64,000 nucleotides of DNA from Planctomycetota bacterium. GTDB lineage: Bacteria; Planctomycetota; JAJSAM01. A program made the position numbers and the translations under genes. Below are positions 1-7,821 of this stretch, in pieces (the first letter of the stretch is position 1; each line of letters opens with the position of its first letter). Below the pieces are notes generated by a model that was not told the DNA's origin, ran no database searches, and saw nothing but the letters and a program-made list of their open reading frames with translations. The stretch covers positions 153,754 through 217,753 of the forward strand of contig JAJSAM010000031.1 in NCBI GenBank assembly GCA_024274785.1, in the 5' to 3' direction.

Positions 1-125
1 AGATCATCCGGGGCGGCTCGTGGTGCGACCCGGCCTCGTTCCTCCGCTGCGACACGCACCTCTATGCGAACCCGAAGGACAAGTACGACAACATCGGGTT
101 CCGGTGCGTACGGCCGGCCGACTGA
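1..125 (+). CDS. C-terminal end of a formylglycine-generating-enzyme (SUMF1/FGE) domain protein, partial
   Basis: Reading from base 3, the window opens inside a coding region that ends with TGA at 123-125. The 40 visible residues contain RGGSWCD near the start and NIGFRCVRP just before the stop. This RGGSW...GFR pair is the usual end of the FGE-sulfatase fold. Most of the protein lies upstream of the window, so its N-terminal partner (often a kinase or lipoprotein part in this kind of genome) cannot be seen. Two other FGE-domain genes in this window, near 20.4 and 32.5 kb, end the same way. Confidence 0.8.
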   Translation, partial: IIRGGSWCDPASFLRCDTHLYANPKDKYDNIGFRCVRPAD

Positions 126-238
126 GAGGGGGGCGCGCCCCCCTCCGCCGATGCTTTCGCTCCGCTCGGCACCGGCTACCCCCATCCGCTGACGCCTGGG
201 ACGATGAGCTCTCCCCGTTCGCGACCACCCCGGAGAGA
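123..238. repeat. Tandem repeat family C, copy 1
   Basis: About 116 bp, repeated almost identically at 261-377. It begins at the TGA of the preceding gene. It carries a perfect 20-bp palindrome at 126-145 (GAGGGGGG-CGCG-CCCCCCTC) that could act as a transcription terminator. The rest includes CGCTCCGCTCGG and CGCTGACGCC blocks. No gene was seen in 126-432. Confidence 0.85.
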
Positions 239-260
239 CCGGCCGGTTGACTGGGACGCG

Positions 261-377
261 TGAGAGGGGGGCAGCGCCCCCCTCCGCCGATGCTCTCGCT
301 CCGCTCGGCACCGGCTACCCCCATCCGCTGACGCCTGGGACGATGAGCTCTCCCCGTTCGCGACCACCCCGGAGAGA
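261..377. repeat. Tandem repeat family C, copy 2
   Basis: Near-exact second copy of 123-238. Its hairpin has a 9-bp GAGGGGGGC stem (264-272 with 276-284) around an AGC loop. A looser relative with the same CGCTCCGCTC and CGCTGACGCC blocks lies near 63790-63837. Confidence 0.85.
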
Positions 378-420
378 GATGAGAATGCGTCCAAGTCTTT
401 GCGCATCGGCCGCCCCCGGG

Positions 421-426
421 TAACCT
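421..426 (+). promoter_or_regulatory. Leaderless-type -10 box of fabI
   Basis: TAACCT ends exactly 6 nt before the ATG at 433. A transcript started from it would begin at or next to the start codon. One of about a dozen such boxes in the window. Confidence 0.45.
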
Positions 427-432
427 CCCCCG

Positions 433-1197
433 ATGCTCAAGGGAAAGAAAGGCGTCGTTCTCGGCGTCGCCAACAAGCGCAGTATTGCATGGGCGGTGGC
501 GAAGGCGGCGGCGGCCGAAGGGGCCGAACTCGTTCTCACCTACCAGAACGAACGGTTCGAAAAGAACGTCCGGGCGCTCGCGGACACTCTGCCGGGCGAC
601 ATTTCGGTCATCCCCTGCGACGTCGACGACGAGGAGCAGGTGGCCCGCTTCGGTGACGCGGTCGGAGAACAGGCCGGGAAGATCGACTTCCTCGTGCACT
701 CGATCGCCTACGCCAATCCCGACGAGCTGAAGGGTGAATTCCACCACACCAGCCGCGCCGGCTTCCGAAAAGCCCTCGAAACCTCGGTGCACTCCTTCAT
801 CGCCCTCAGCAACGCCGTGGACGAACACCTGAACGACGGCGGCGCCCTGGTGACCCTCTCCTACATCGGAGCCGTGCGGATCATCCCCAACTACAACCTG
901 ATGGGCGTGGCCAAGGCGGCACTGGAAGCGACGATGCGCTACCTCGCCTATGACCTGGGACACCGCAATATCCGGGCGAACGCCGTCTCGGCCGGGCCGA
1001 TCAAGACGCTCTCCGCCGCGGGCATCGGGGACTTCCAGCGGATCCTGAGCCACGTCGAGGAGATGGCGCCGCTCCGCCGCAACGTGAACGCCGACGAGGT
1101 GGCCGACGCCGTCACCTTCCTGCTGTCGGACAAGGCGCGCGCGATCACCGGAACGGTGCTTTACGTGGACGCCGGGTATCACGCCATGGGGCTTTGA
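433..1197 (+). CDS. fabI: Enoyl-[acyl-carrier-protein] reductase (NADH)
   Basis: 254 residues, the usual FabI length. It catalyses the last reduction of each fatty-acid elongation cycle, trans-2-enoyl-ACP to acyl-ACP, in the cytoplasm. The N-terminal GVANKRSIAWAVA stretch is the FabI form of the dinucleotide-binding loop. The catalytic pair is visible as Y154 and K161 in IPNYNLMGVAK, with the second conserved tyrosine at Y144. The tail GTVLYVDAGYHAMG is typical of FabI and unlike other short-chain dehydrogenases. The gene stands alone between repeats. The start is set by homology and by the TAACCT box 6 nt upstream. Confident assignment. Confidence 0.96.
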   Translation: MLKGKKGVVLGVANKRSIAWAVAKAAAAEGAELVLTYQNERFEKNVRALADTLPGDISVIPCDVDDEEQVARFGDAVGEQAGKIDFLVHSIAYANPDELKGEFHHTSRAGFRKALETSVHSFIALSNAVDEHLNDGGALVTLSYIGAVRIIPNYNLMGVAKAALEATMRYLAYDLGHRNIRANAVSAGPIKTLSAAGIGDFQRILSHVEEMAPLRRNVNADEVADAVTFLLSDKARAITGTVLYVDAGYHAMGL

Positions 1198-1265
1198 GGG
1201 CCCGTCTCGAGGAAGGGGCCGCGCAAGAATATCTTCGCCGGACAAAGAGCGCTGATGCGCCAGTT
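1198..1265 (+). repeat. Dispersed repeat family A, 5' part (copy A3)
   Basis: Starts on the first base after the fabI stop codon (GGGCCCGTCTCGAGGAAGG). It then matches the 58082 copy through CGCGCAAGAATA and GAGCGCTGATGCGCC. The remaining gap to 1390 holds short GGAGCCGGA and GTCCGGAGC direct repeats and no gene. Confidence 0.6.
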
Positions 1266-1390
1266 GCAGCGGGAGCACCGCGAACGACGGCGGGCGGGGT
1301 CGGGAGCCGGAGCGGAGTGAGGAGCCGGATGCGCCTGATCAGCTTCGATTCCATCCTGACGCACGTTGCGTCCGGAGCGTCCGGAGAAGG

Positions 1391-1396
1391 TATAAG
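1391..1396 (+). promoter_or_regulatory. Leaderless-type -10 box
   Basis: TATAAG with a 6-nt gap to the ATG at 1403. This supports the ATG over the in-frame GTG at 1397, which would lie against the box. Confidence 0.45.
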
Positions 1397-1402
1397 GTGT
1401 GC

Positions 1403-2518
1403 ATGAAGACCGTGGCGGTACTCGGAGCAGGGATGGTCGGAGGGCACATCGCCCGGGATCTGTCGACCGCATTCGAGGTGACGAGCGTGGACCGGGACGA
1501 GGCGGCGCTCCGCGACCTCTCCTGGCGTACCCACGTCGCCGACCTCCGCGACGCCGAGGTGCTCCGCAGGCTCGTCGAGCCCTTCGATCTGGTGGTCGAT
1601 GCCGTGCCGGGTTTCATGGGTTTCTCGGTGCTCGAGACCCTGATCGGCGCCGGAAAGAACGTCGTGGACATCGCCTTCTTTCCAGAGGACCCGTTCGCCC
1701 TCGACGACCTGGCCCGTGAGCGGGGGGTCACCGTGGTCGTCGACTGCGGCGTGGCCCCCGGCATGAGCAACGTCCTGCTCGGCCACGAAACCGAGCGCCT
1801 GGCGAAGGTGCGTTCGTTTCTCTGCCTGGTCGGCGGCCTGCCGGTGGAGAGAAGCCTGCCGTTTCAGTACAAGGCGCCGTTCTCCCCGTGCGACGTCATC
1901 GAGGAGTACACCCGCCCGGCCCGTATGATCGAGGCTGGCCGCGTCGTCCACCGCGAAGCCCTCTCCGATCCGGAACTGTTCGAAGTCCCCGGCGTGGGCA
2001 CGCTCGAAGCCCTGAACACGGACGGACTGCGTACCCTCGCGGTCACCTTCCCCGACATCCCGGACATGAAGGAGAAGACGCTCCGGTATCCCGGGCACGC
2101 CGAGCTGATGCGCGCGCTGCGGGACGGAGGGTTCTTCGATGCGGAGGCGATCGAAATCGAGGGAGTGATGGTTCGACCTCTCGACTTCACCAGCCGGATT
2201 CTCTTCGACAGCTGGAAGCTCGATCCCGGCGAAGAGGAGTTCACGGTGATGCAGGTCGTCATCGAGGGCGAGACCTCGGATGGCCAGCCGGAGACGATCG
2301 TCTACGACCTGCTGGACGTCACCGACCCGCAGACCGGAGTGTCGTCCATGGCCCGGACCACCGGCTATCCCGCCGCCGCATGTGTTCACCTCCTCGCCGA
2401 CGGGTTGTTCAAGCGCCCCGGAGTCTCCGCCCCGGAGCACGTCGGCGCGGACCCGGAGTGCTTCAAGTTCATACTCGATTACCAGCGGGAACGCGGGGTC
2501 GAGTACGAATTGAGCTGA
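1403..2518 (+). CDS. Saccharopine dehydrogenase family NAD(P)-dependent oxidoreductase
   Basis: 371 residues. The N-terminus MKTVAVLGAGMVGGHIA is a Rossmann nucleotide-binding loop (GAGMVG, residues 8-13). It is followed by SVDRDEAAL and a DLVVDAVPGFMG stretch like the NADP-binding domain of saccharopine dehydrogenases. VDCGVAPGMSN and the central substrate domain (VPGVGTLEALNTDGLRTL) fit the LYS9/carboxynorspermidine-dehydrogenase type. The family makes or breaks C-N bonds between amino acids and keto acids. Which one here (lysine, polyamine or another) cannot be told from sequence. It is monocistronic and convergent with the YgfZ-like gene. Confidence 0.85.
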   Translation: MKTVAVLGAGMVGGHIARDLSTAFEVTSVDRDEAALRDLSWRTHVADLRDAEVLRRLVEPFDLVVDAVPGFMGFSVLETLIGAGKNVVDIAFFPEDPFALDDLARERGVTVVVDCGVAPGMSNVLLGHETERLAKVRSFLCLVGGLPVERSLPFQYKAPFSPCDVIEEYTRPARMIEAGRVVHREALSDPELFEVPGVGTLEALNTDGLRTLAVTFPDIPDMKEKTLRYPGHAELMRALRDGGFFDAEAIEIEGVMVRPLDFTSRILFDSWKLDPGEEEFTVMQVVIEGETSDGQPETIVYDLLDVTDPQTGVSSMARTTGYPAAACVHLLADGLFKRPGVSAPEHVGADPECFKFILDYQRERGVEYELS

Positions 2519-2564
2519 CCCGCGCAGGAGCGGTCAACGAGCCCCGGATCCGTGTCGCGGGGCC

Positions 2565-2700
2565 GACGGTGCCGGCGGGTGGCCTGGATACCTGGTTGGC
2601 GGACGGCCTGTCGGCACAGGCGGGACTCCCGGGGAAGGGGAACGGGTGGTCGACACGGCGGCCGCCCCTCAGAGGGGGCGGGAACGAGATCAACCTGATC
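2565..2700 (+). repeat. Dispersed repeat family B, copy B1
   Basis: Shares GGTTGGCGGACGGC (2594-2607), GGCACAGGCGGGACTCCCGG and GGTGGTCGACACGGCGG with the copy at 25398-25560. It ends in a small hairpin, CGCCCCTCAGAGGGGGCG. It fills the gap between two convergent genes. Confidence 0.75.
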
Positions 2701-2712
2701 GACGCGGCTTTC

Positions 2713-2758
2713 GGGATACAGCGGCCCTCGAATGCCGCGGTTGTTTCCAGACGGGCCC
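2713..2758 (-). repeat. Dispersed repeat family A, end fragment (copy A5)
   Basis: Read on the minus strand, it starts directly after the TAG of the YgfZ-like gene as GGGCCCGTCTGGAAACAA. That matches the left end of the copies at 22213 and 28378. On the plus strand its CAGCGGCCCTCGAATGCCG matches the right half of the 22213 copy. The element therefore has inverted ends. Confidence 0.6.
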
Positions 2759-3736
2759 CTATGCGGGCTGGTCCAGCACCTCGGCGAAGACCGACCGCTC
2801 CCCCATCGCCACCTGCACTTCGGTCTCCGGCTCCAGGTACTTGCGCCGGACGAAGGCCAGTACCAGCGGCTTCCCGGTGATCGGGTGGAGGCAGGACGAG
2901 GTGACCACCCCCGCCTTCGCATCATCGACCGTGAGGGCGGCGCCGGGCTCGGGGAGGTCATCCTCCTCCATGCGCAACTGCCGGAGTTCGCGGTTGACAT
3001 GGCCGTGGTTCCTGATGCGGGCGATGGTCTCCTGCCCCACGAAACAACCCTTCGTGCAGGAGATGGCCCTCTCGGCGACGGCGGGGACTTCCGGCAGCAG
3101 CAGTCTCTCGTCGAGTTCCGCGCCGAACCGGGCCACGCCGGCGTCGATCCGGAGCGCCTCGGCGGCACGCCAGCCGACGGGTTCGGCACCGGCGGACAAT
3201 AGCGCCTGCCGGACCAGATCGATCTCATCCCGGGGAAAGTGGAGATCAAAGCCCTCCTCGCCGAGGTAGTCCGCCGGGAACGAAAACACCGGGACGCCGG
3301 AGCTTTGAAGAACATCGGCCGCGGAGGGTCCGTGGATTCCAAGGCAGGCCGTGGTGCCGGTGACGTCGGCGACCACCACGTCCGAGGAGAGGATGTACAT
3401 ATCGAGCTTCCTGAACACCTCTGCTCCAGCGGCTGCCGGCACATCGATCAGGTAGCCCGCGCCGCGATGAAGGATCGTCAGGGTCGAGATCAGTTGCCCC
3501 TTCGGCATGAGCAGGGCGGCGTGCACTCCATCCCCCTCTTCGAGTGGAGCGAGGTCGTTGCTCACCAGCCGCTGGAGGAAGATCATCCGGTCGTTTCCGG
3601 AGACCATGAGCCGCGTGCGATGCGACCGATCCACCAGGCCGGCCGAGTCCCGAACTGCACGAAACTCCGCGGCGACGTCACCGTAGCTCTCGATCTGCCC
3701 GTGTTCCTCGAACTCACTCGTCATCGTGTCCGCCAT
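2759..3736 (-). CDS. ygfZ: Folate-binding YgfZ/GcvT-like protein (iron-sulfur cluster assembly/repair)
   Basis: 325 residues from the ATG at 3736. The diagnostic YgfZ signature KGCFVGQE is present at about residues 229-236, with the tetrahydrofolate-binding GcvT fold before it (RDSAGLVDRSHRTRL, LVSNDL, PKGQ). YgfZ/IBA57-type proteins help mature or protect particular 4Fe-4S enzymes in a folate-dependent way, which fits a genome rich in Fe-S proteins. Minus-strand operon behind the GH84-like gene. A longer frame starts at 3778 and overlaps that gene by 10 nt. The ATG at 3736 begins nearer the conserved domain. The start is uncertain. Confidence 0.88.
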   Translation of the reverse strand: MADTMTSEFEEHGQIESYGDVAAEFRAVRDSAGLVDRSHRTRLMVSGNDRMIFLQRLVSNDLAPLEEGDGVHAALLMPKGQLISTLTILHRGAGYLIDVPAAAGAEVFRKLDMYILSSDVVVADVTGTTACLGIHGPSAADVLQSSGVPVFSFPADYLGEEGFDLHFPRDEIDLVRQALLSAGAEPVGWRAAEALRIDAGVARFGAELDERLLLPEVPAVAERAISCTKGCFVGQETIARIRNHGHVNRELRQLRMEEDDLPEPGAALTVDDAKAGVVTSSCLHPITGKPLVLAFVRRKYLEPETEVQVAMGERSVFAEVLDQPA

Positions 3737-3768
3737 GCTCTCCCACCCGTCAGGTTCGTCTCCGCACG

Positions 3769-5205
3769 CTAGGGGCATTTCGGGAGTGGGTCAATATTCA
3801 GGCGCTTCGCCAACCAATTGCGCAGGTGCTGGAGGTACTCGTCCCGGCGTACCGGGCCGCCTGGATCGGAGAGGAAGCGCAGCTCGACCTGCCGCAGGAG
3901 CCAGGCCGCCTCCTCCGGGGGCAATGCATCGATCTCGAGCACGAGCCGTTGCAGGTACGGTGCGGCGGAGATGCCCACCACCTCGCGACAGGCGAGCAGG
4001 AGAGAGCGCTCCGGATCGTAGGCTTCCGGATTCCAGGAGTAGTCGAGCCGGGTGATCCGGTGCAGCACTTCGCCGCGCTCGCCGAACACCCCGTCGACCT
4101 CCGCGAGCAGATCCGCCCCGCGCCCGCGCAGCGGACCGAAGTCGCCCTCCCGCCCCAGGTTGTCGTAGATGATCGCCTTCGTTTCGGTCAGGCCGAGCCG
4201 CCGCCTCGCCCGGGCGATGTCCGCCGCCGGAATCTCACCGCTGATGACCTCCGGCCCGGTGAGCACGAGGCCCAGATCCGCCGGGACGCCGCCGGCGAGC
4301 CCCACCTGGTTCGCGAACTCACCGAACTCCTTCGCGTTGGTCCAGTACGTCTGCGGCAGCCAGTAGAGCACCGCGTCGGGATCGATCTGCCGGAGCATCT
4401 CCCGGCAGGCCCGGAGGTAGGCGGTCAGGGCGAAGAAGTAGCTGCCGTACAAGTCGCGCGTCTCCTCCGTCAAGTCGAACCCGACATCGTCGAACTCGAT
4501 GGCAAAGCGTCGCGCCCCCTGCCGATGACCCGCCAGGAGGAACTCCCGCGCGCGCCGCAAACCAGCCTCCGTGACGTCGAGCACGCCGCCCGGAGAGAGC
4601 ACGGGTACGAAGTGTTCGTGGCCGGGGTTCTCCCAGGAGAGGTTGGCCCGGTATCGTTGTTCGAAGGGCAAGGGTCGCTTGTTGCCCCGGAGAGGAAAGC
4701 CCGGCCGATCGCGGATGGTCCCGAGGCGGACGAAGCGGGCGGGTTCGTTCCACCCCCGGCAGATCAGTTGGCCAAGCGTCTCCGCCGCCCAGCGCTGGCC
4801 GATGGAACCCGCGGACCGGAGTATGATCTCGACCTGCTGCTCCCGGCGGCGGACCGTCAACTCGAAGGCTTCCTCGGGACCACCGGGAAGCGGAGCTGGG
4901 CGGAGGATGGTGTCGGCATCCCCGGGGAAGGCCGCCCACAGGTCATGACGTGGGAAGATCCGGAGGAGCACGGGCCACGACTCGGCGTCGAACTCGTCGC
5001 TCACCCATACTCTCCCGAGCGGTGCGACCCGATCGCTCAGATCCGCATCCCACGGGGTCGGAATCGGATCGAGCGCGAAGTTTTCCGTCCCGGGCGGGAC
5101 GACCTCCGCGAGCGGCAGGGTCAAAGGCGTGCTCCGACAGGAGGCCAGGAGCAACGCGGCACCGAGCAGGGCCACAGCAGAGCGGCGGCGCAGGCGAAAG
5201 ATCAT
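3769..5205 (-). CDS. GH84-like beta-N-acetylglucosaminidase-type lipoprotein
   Basis: 478 residues from the ATG at 5205. The start is supported by a TACGAT box 6 nt upstream and by the lipoprotein signal: arginine-rich n-region, hydrophobic core, LLLASC with the lipid cysteine at residue 23. A GH20b-like N-terminal domain (about 60-160) precedes RDRPGFPLRGNKRP. The acid pair FAIEFDDVGFDL (D239/D240) sits where GH84 O-GlcNAcase/hyaluronidase enzymes carry their catalytic Asp-Asp. Later motifs, ALYWLPQTYW and IIYDN, fit a TIM barrel. Probably an outer-membrane-anchored glycosidase acting on N-acetylhexosamines. Activity is inferred. Confidence 0.75.
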   Translation of the reverse strand: MIFRLRRRSAVALLGAALLLASCRSTPLTLPLAEVVPPGTENFALDPIPTPWDADLSDRVAPLGRVWVSDEFDAESWPVLLRIFPRHDLWAAFPGDADTILRPAPLPGGPEEAFELTVRRREQQVEIILRSAGSIGQRWAAETLGQLICRGWNEPARFVRLGTIRDRPGFPLRGNKRPLPFEQRYRANLSWENPGHEHFVPVLSPGGVLDVTEAGLRRAREFLLAGHRQGARRFAIEFDDVGFDLTEETRDLYGSYFFALTAYLRACREMLRQIDPDAVLYWLPQTYWTNAKEFGEFANQVGLAGGVPADLGLVLTGPEVISGEIPAADIARARRRLGLTETKAIIYDNLGREGDFGPLRGRGADLLAEVDGVFGERGEVLHRITRLDYSWNPEAYDPERSLLLACREVVGISAAPYLQRLVLEIDALPPEEAAWLLRQVELRFLSDPGGPVRRDEYLQHLRNWLAKRLNIDPLPKCP

Positions 5206-5211
5206 GCGAGG

Positions 5212-5217
5212 ATCGTA
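5212..5217 (-). promoter_or_regulatory. Leaderless-type -10 box for the GH84-like gene
   Basis: TACGAT on the minus strand, 6 nt from the ATG at 5205, between this gene and the glutamine synthetase stop at 5240. Confidence 0.4.
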
Positions 5218-5239
5218 CCAGAAGCTCCCGGGGCCGGGA

Positions 5240-6643
5240 CTACCAGCGCCGTGTCGCCAGGAAACCATCCATCAGCCCGGACGGGAACACTCCCCCCGCC
5301 TCGAGCGCGTCGCGCGCGGAGCGGGCAGCGGCAGCGACCTCGGCGCGGCTCCTCGGCACCGGGGTCACGCCGCCCGGTTGCACCTTCGCGCGGGCCGACG
5401 ACGTTTCGGCGAGAATCGCATCGAGGTCATCGAGATTCGCCCCCAGCACCGTCGCCTGGGCCACCCCGGCCAGCAGGAAGTGCGGGTGCGCGGAGCCGTC
5501 CGGCAATCGAAACTCCACCGTCGGAGGACTGACCGCCTTACCGTCGGGTGTCTTCGCCACCACCGGCAGGCGGATGAGTGCCTTACGGTCGAACTCGCCC
5601 CAGGTAACGATATTCGGCGCCTCCTTGCCCTGCTGCAACCGGATAAAGGACCCCTCCACGCGGTTGCCGAAAGCCATCAGCGCACCGCCGAGCCGGGTCA
5701 GCCCCGCGATCAGCCACTTGGCCGGATCGTGCAGGTCCCCGTCGTCGGCAACGCGACCGCCGCAGTGCACACCATCGACCACCGGGGAGAAATGCACGTG
5801 CATCCCGCTGCCGGCATGGCCGACACGCACGATGGGCTCGAACGACAACAGCATGTCCTCACGCTGGGCGAGATTTCGAAGAACCCAGGCGGTCAGGGCG
5901 ATGGCGTCGGCCGCCTCCGGAAGCGGGGTGAGCCCCAACTCGATCTCGTGTTGCTCCCAGATCTCCTCCCGGTCCTCACCGGCTTCGATGTGTCCGACCT
6001 CGCTGTGACCGTACTTCACCGGGATACCGATCCCGGCGATGATCTGCAGCGCGCGGCGCCGCAGCGGCTCGCCGAAGACAAACGGGGATGTGGCGTGGTA
6101 GCCCCGCTCCGCCCGCCCCCAGATGTCGGTCTTGGATGCGCGACGGCCGAGGAAATATTCCACCTCACCGAGAGCCTGCAGAGTTACACCGTGTTCCCGC
6201 TGCAGGCGTTCGTACGCCCGGCGCACCACGGTGTCCGGCGATTGCGCAAGAGGCTCCCCGTCACGTCCCCGGTGCCCGCAAAGCAGCACCAGGGTCGGGT
6301 GCGGCGAAAAGGGGTCGAGAAAGGCGCGGTCGATTCGCGGCCGCAGCACGATGTCGGAAGCGGCGGTCTCGAGCCCGGTGCCCGGGAACAGGCTGGATCC
6401 GTCCGCCCTCTCCCCGCCGTGGATGACATCAAGGAGGTGCGAGATGCTGCGAGGCACGAAGTCGAGCGTCTTCAGGATGCCGTCGCCGCCCATGTGCATC
6501 AGGCTGATCAGACGGATCCGACGCTCCCTGACGAGATCGACCAGGTCGTCCGGTGTCCACGAAGCGGGCGGCTTCCCGAATATCCGCTCGAGGTCTCCGG
6601 ACGGGAGGGCCGGGGTATCGAAAACGGGCAGATCTTCATTCAT
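5240..6643 (-). CDS. glnA: Glutamine synthetase (type I family)
   Basis: 467 residues, normal for GSI. It would join ammonia to glutamate using ATP. Core motifs are all present: ERADGSSLFPG (beta-grasp/latch region), GEVEYFLG (first metal Glu), HSEVGHIEAG and EQHEIELG (metal Glu residues), GSGMHVHFSP (metal His loop), NRVEGSFIRL (in place of the common NSYKRL), QGKEAPNIVTW and EFRLPDGSAHP. The adenylylation-site tyrosine region is not recognisable. The N-terminus and NRVEGSF segment are divergent, so a glutamate/amine ligase of the same family is possible. A GAGGAAG ribosome site precedes the ATG. It faces the corrinoid operon head to head. Confidence 0.85.
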   Translation of the reverse strand: MNEDLPVFDTPALPSGDLERIFGKPPASWTPDDLVDLVRERRIRLISLMHMGGDGILKTLDFVPRSISHLLDVIHGGERADGSSLFPGTGLETAASDIVLRPRIDRAFLDPFSPHPTLVLLCGHRGRDGEPLAQSPDTVVRRAYERLQREHGVTLQALGEVEYFLGRRASKTDIWGRAERGYHATSPFVFGEPLRRRALQIIAGIGIPVKYGHSEVGHIEAGEDREEIWEQHEIELGLTPLPEAADAIALTAWVLRNLAQREDMLLSFEPIVRVGHAGSGMHVHFSPVVDGVHCGGRVADDGDLHDPAKWLIAGLTRLGGALMAFGNRVEGSFIRLQQGKEAPNIVTWGEFDRKALIRLPVVAKTPDGKAVSPPTVEFRLPDGSAHPHFLLAGVAQATVLGANLDDLDAILAETSSARAKVQPGGVTPVPRSRAEVAAAARSARDALEAGGVFPSGLMDGFLATRRW

Positions 6644-6752
6644 GGCATCGCTTCCTCATCGAACCGCACATGATCTTGCCGGTTCCTCCGGCCGCCGAGG
6701 ATTATCCGGGCGGGCTCACACCGGACCGGTGCTCCGGACGGCCCGGTTGCGC

Positions 6753-6780
6753 TTGACCCCCGGACCTCGCGGCTTAGACT
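6753..6780 (+). promoter_or_regulatory. Sigma-70-like promoter of the corrinoid operon
   Basis: -35 TTGACC at 6753-6758 and -10 TAGACT at 6775-6780, separated by 16 bp. Transcription would start near 6787 and give a leader of about 230 nt. This contrasts with the leaderless pattern of many other genes here. Confidence 0.55.
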
Positions 6781-6816
6781 GAATACGCTGACGGACTGCG
6801 GCAAGTAGAGGAAACG

Positions 6817-6846
6817 ATGTCAATCGACATTCTCAACCGGCACTGA
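6817..6846 (+). CDS. Candidate nine-residue leader peptide
   Basis: ATG at 6817 to TGA at 6844-6846 encodes MSIDILNRH. It is preceded by AGAGGAAA (6807-6814), a good ribosome-binding site at proper spacing. A strong hairpin follows 14 nt after its stop. The position between promoter and first structural gene suggests a leader peptide or upstream ORF affecting the operon. No family is known. Chance is possible for so short a frame. Confidence 0.35.
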   Translation: MSIDILNRH

Positions 6847-6859
6847 TCGGGAGTCGACC

Positions 6860-6878
6860 GGGCACAGTGGCTGTGCCC
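6860..6878 (+). promoter_or_regulatory. Leader hairpin
   Basis: Perfect 8-bp stem GGGCACAG/CTGTGCCC around a TGG loop. A second stem, GCTCCT/AGGAGC, follows at 6915-6928. Neither has a T-run, so they look like RNA structure more than terminators. Confidence 0.45.
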
Positions 6879-7016
6879 TCTGGCGATGCTCCCGGTGCCG
6901 CGGGCCTGAACCCCGCTCCTCCAGGAGCAGTTCGTCGTAGAACTCCCACCCCTTCTCCGGCGGCTGCATCGATTCCAGGTTCTCGACGACCGAACAGGAA
7001 CGAGAGGAAGCGAACC

Positions 7017-7820
7017 ATGAAGAGCATAGAGGGCATTGGCCTGGCGGACGTTCAGGAGGTGTACAGCGGCCCGGAGGGTGACCTCTGGGAGATGGTCATG
7101 GGCGAACAGATCCATGTCGGCGGATTCGCATCCTCGATGGATCTGGCGGAGCGGGCCGGGATCGGCGAGGGGATGAGCGGCGTCGATCTCTGCTGCTGCA
7201 ACGGAGCCGGCATGCGGTTCCTGGTCCGCTTCCGCAACGTGGCGAAGATGATGGGCGTGGACATCACCGAGACGGTTATCAACCGCGGCGTGACGCGGAC
7301 CGCCGCCGAGGGGCTTTCCGACCGGATCGGTTTCGGCCTGGCGGACGTCACCGCCAGCGAACTCCCCGATGCGGAAGCCGATTTCGTCTGGGGCGAAGAT
7401 GCGTGGTGCTACGTCGAGGACAAGGAGAAGCTCATCGCGGAGGCCGTCCGCCTGGTCAAATCCGGCGGCACCATCGCCTTCACCGACTGGGTGGAGGGCG
7501 ACCCTGGAATGAGCGGCGAGGACGCTGCCCGGTTCCTCCGCTTCATGAAGTTCCCGGGCGTGCAGGACATCGCGGGTTACCGCTCGCTGCTCGAGGCAAA
7601 CGGCTGCGAAGTACTCGTGGCGGAGAACACCGGCCGCTTCGCACCCTGCGTGGACCTCTACCTGAACATGCTGAACATGCAACTGACCTATGATGCGCTG
7701 AAGATCATCGGATTCGATACCGAACTGATGGGCGCCATGTCCGGCGAGATGCTCCACATGCAGAATCTCGGTCACGCCGGCAAGATCATCCAGGGCATCT
7801 TCATCGCCCGGAAGAATTGA
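7017..7820 (+). CDS. Class I SAM-dependent methyltransferase, first gene of the corrinoid operon
   Basis: 267 residues. The start ATG at 7017 has AGAGGAAG upstream. SAM-binding motif I is VDLCCCNGAG (56-65, unusually with three cysteines). Then come MGVDITE (acidic end of beta-2), GLADVTASELPDAEADFVWGEDA (motifs II/III, like small-molecule methylases) and LVKSGGTIAFTDW. The pattern resembles glycine/sarcosine- or quinone-type methyltransferases, not DNA or rRNA enzymes. It is separated by one base from the corrinoid protein gene, so it very likely works with it, either on the same substrate or on a methyl group leaving or entering the pathway. Substrate unknown. Confidence 0.8.
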   Translation: MKSIEGIGLADVQEVYSGPEGDLWEMVMGEQIHVGGFASSMDLAERAGIGEGMSGVDLCCCNGAGMRFLVRFRNVAKMMGVDITETVINRGVTRTAAEGLSDRIGFGLADVTASELPDAEADFVWGEDAWCYVEDKEKLIAEAVRLVKSGGTIAFTDWVEGDPGMSGEDAARFLRFMKFPGVQDIAGYRSLLEANGCEVLVAENTGRFAPCVDLYLNMLNMQLTYDALKIIGFDTELMGAMSGEMLHMQNLGHAGKIIQGIFIARKN

Positions 7821-7821
7821 T

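Larger units (their letters stand above)
6644..7016. other. Divergent control region between glnA and the corrinoid operon
   Basis: 373 nt without a conventional gene. It holds a perfect inverted repeat CACCGG-A-CCGGTG (6719-6731), a sigma-70-like promoter, a nine-codon leader ORF and two strong hairpins, listed separately. No cobalamin box was found on the transcribed strand. Confidence 0.6.

Noticed and set aside
4..1278. Long minus-strand frame across fabI and the first repeats
   Set aside because: It is antisense to fabI and its reading through both tandem repeat copies gives duplicated low-complexity peptides, so it is a shadow.
6860..6878. Possible cobalamin-riboswitch core (GCCACTG) in the corrinoid leader
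   Set aside because: The motif reads only on the minus strand as part of the hairpin stem. The B12-box consensus is not found on the transcribed strand.
6867..7016. Fifty-residue N-terminal extension of the SAM methyltransferase
   Set aside because: It crosses the leader hairpins, has no similarity to the family, and a clear ribosome site precedes the ATG at 7017.
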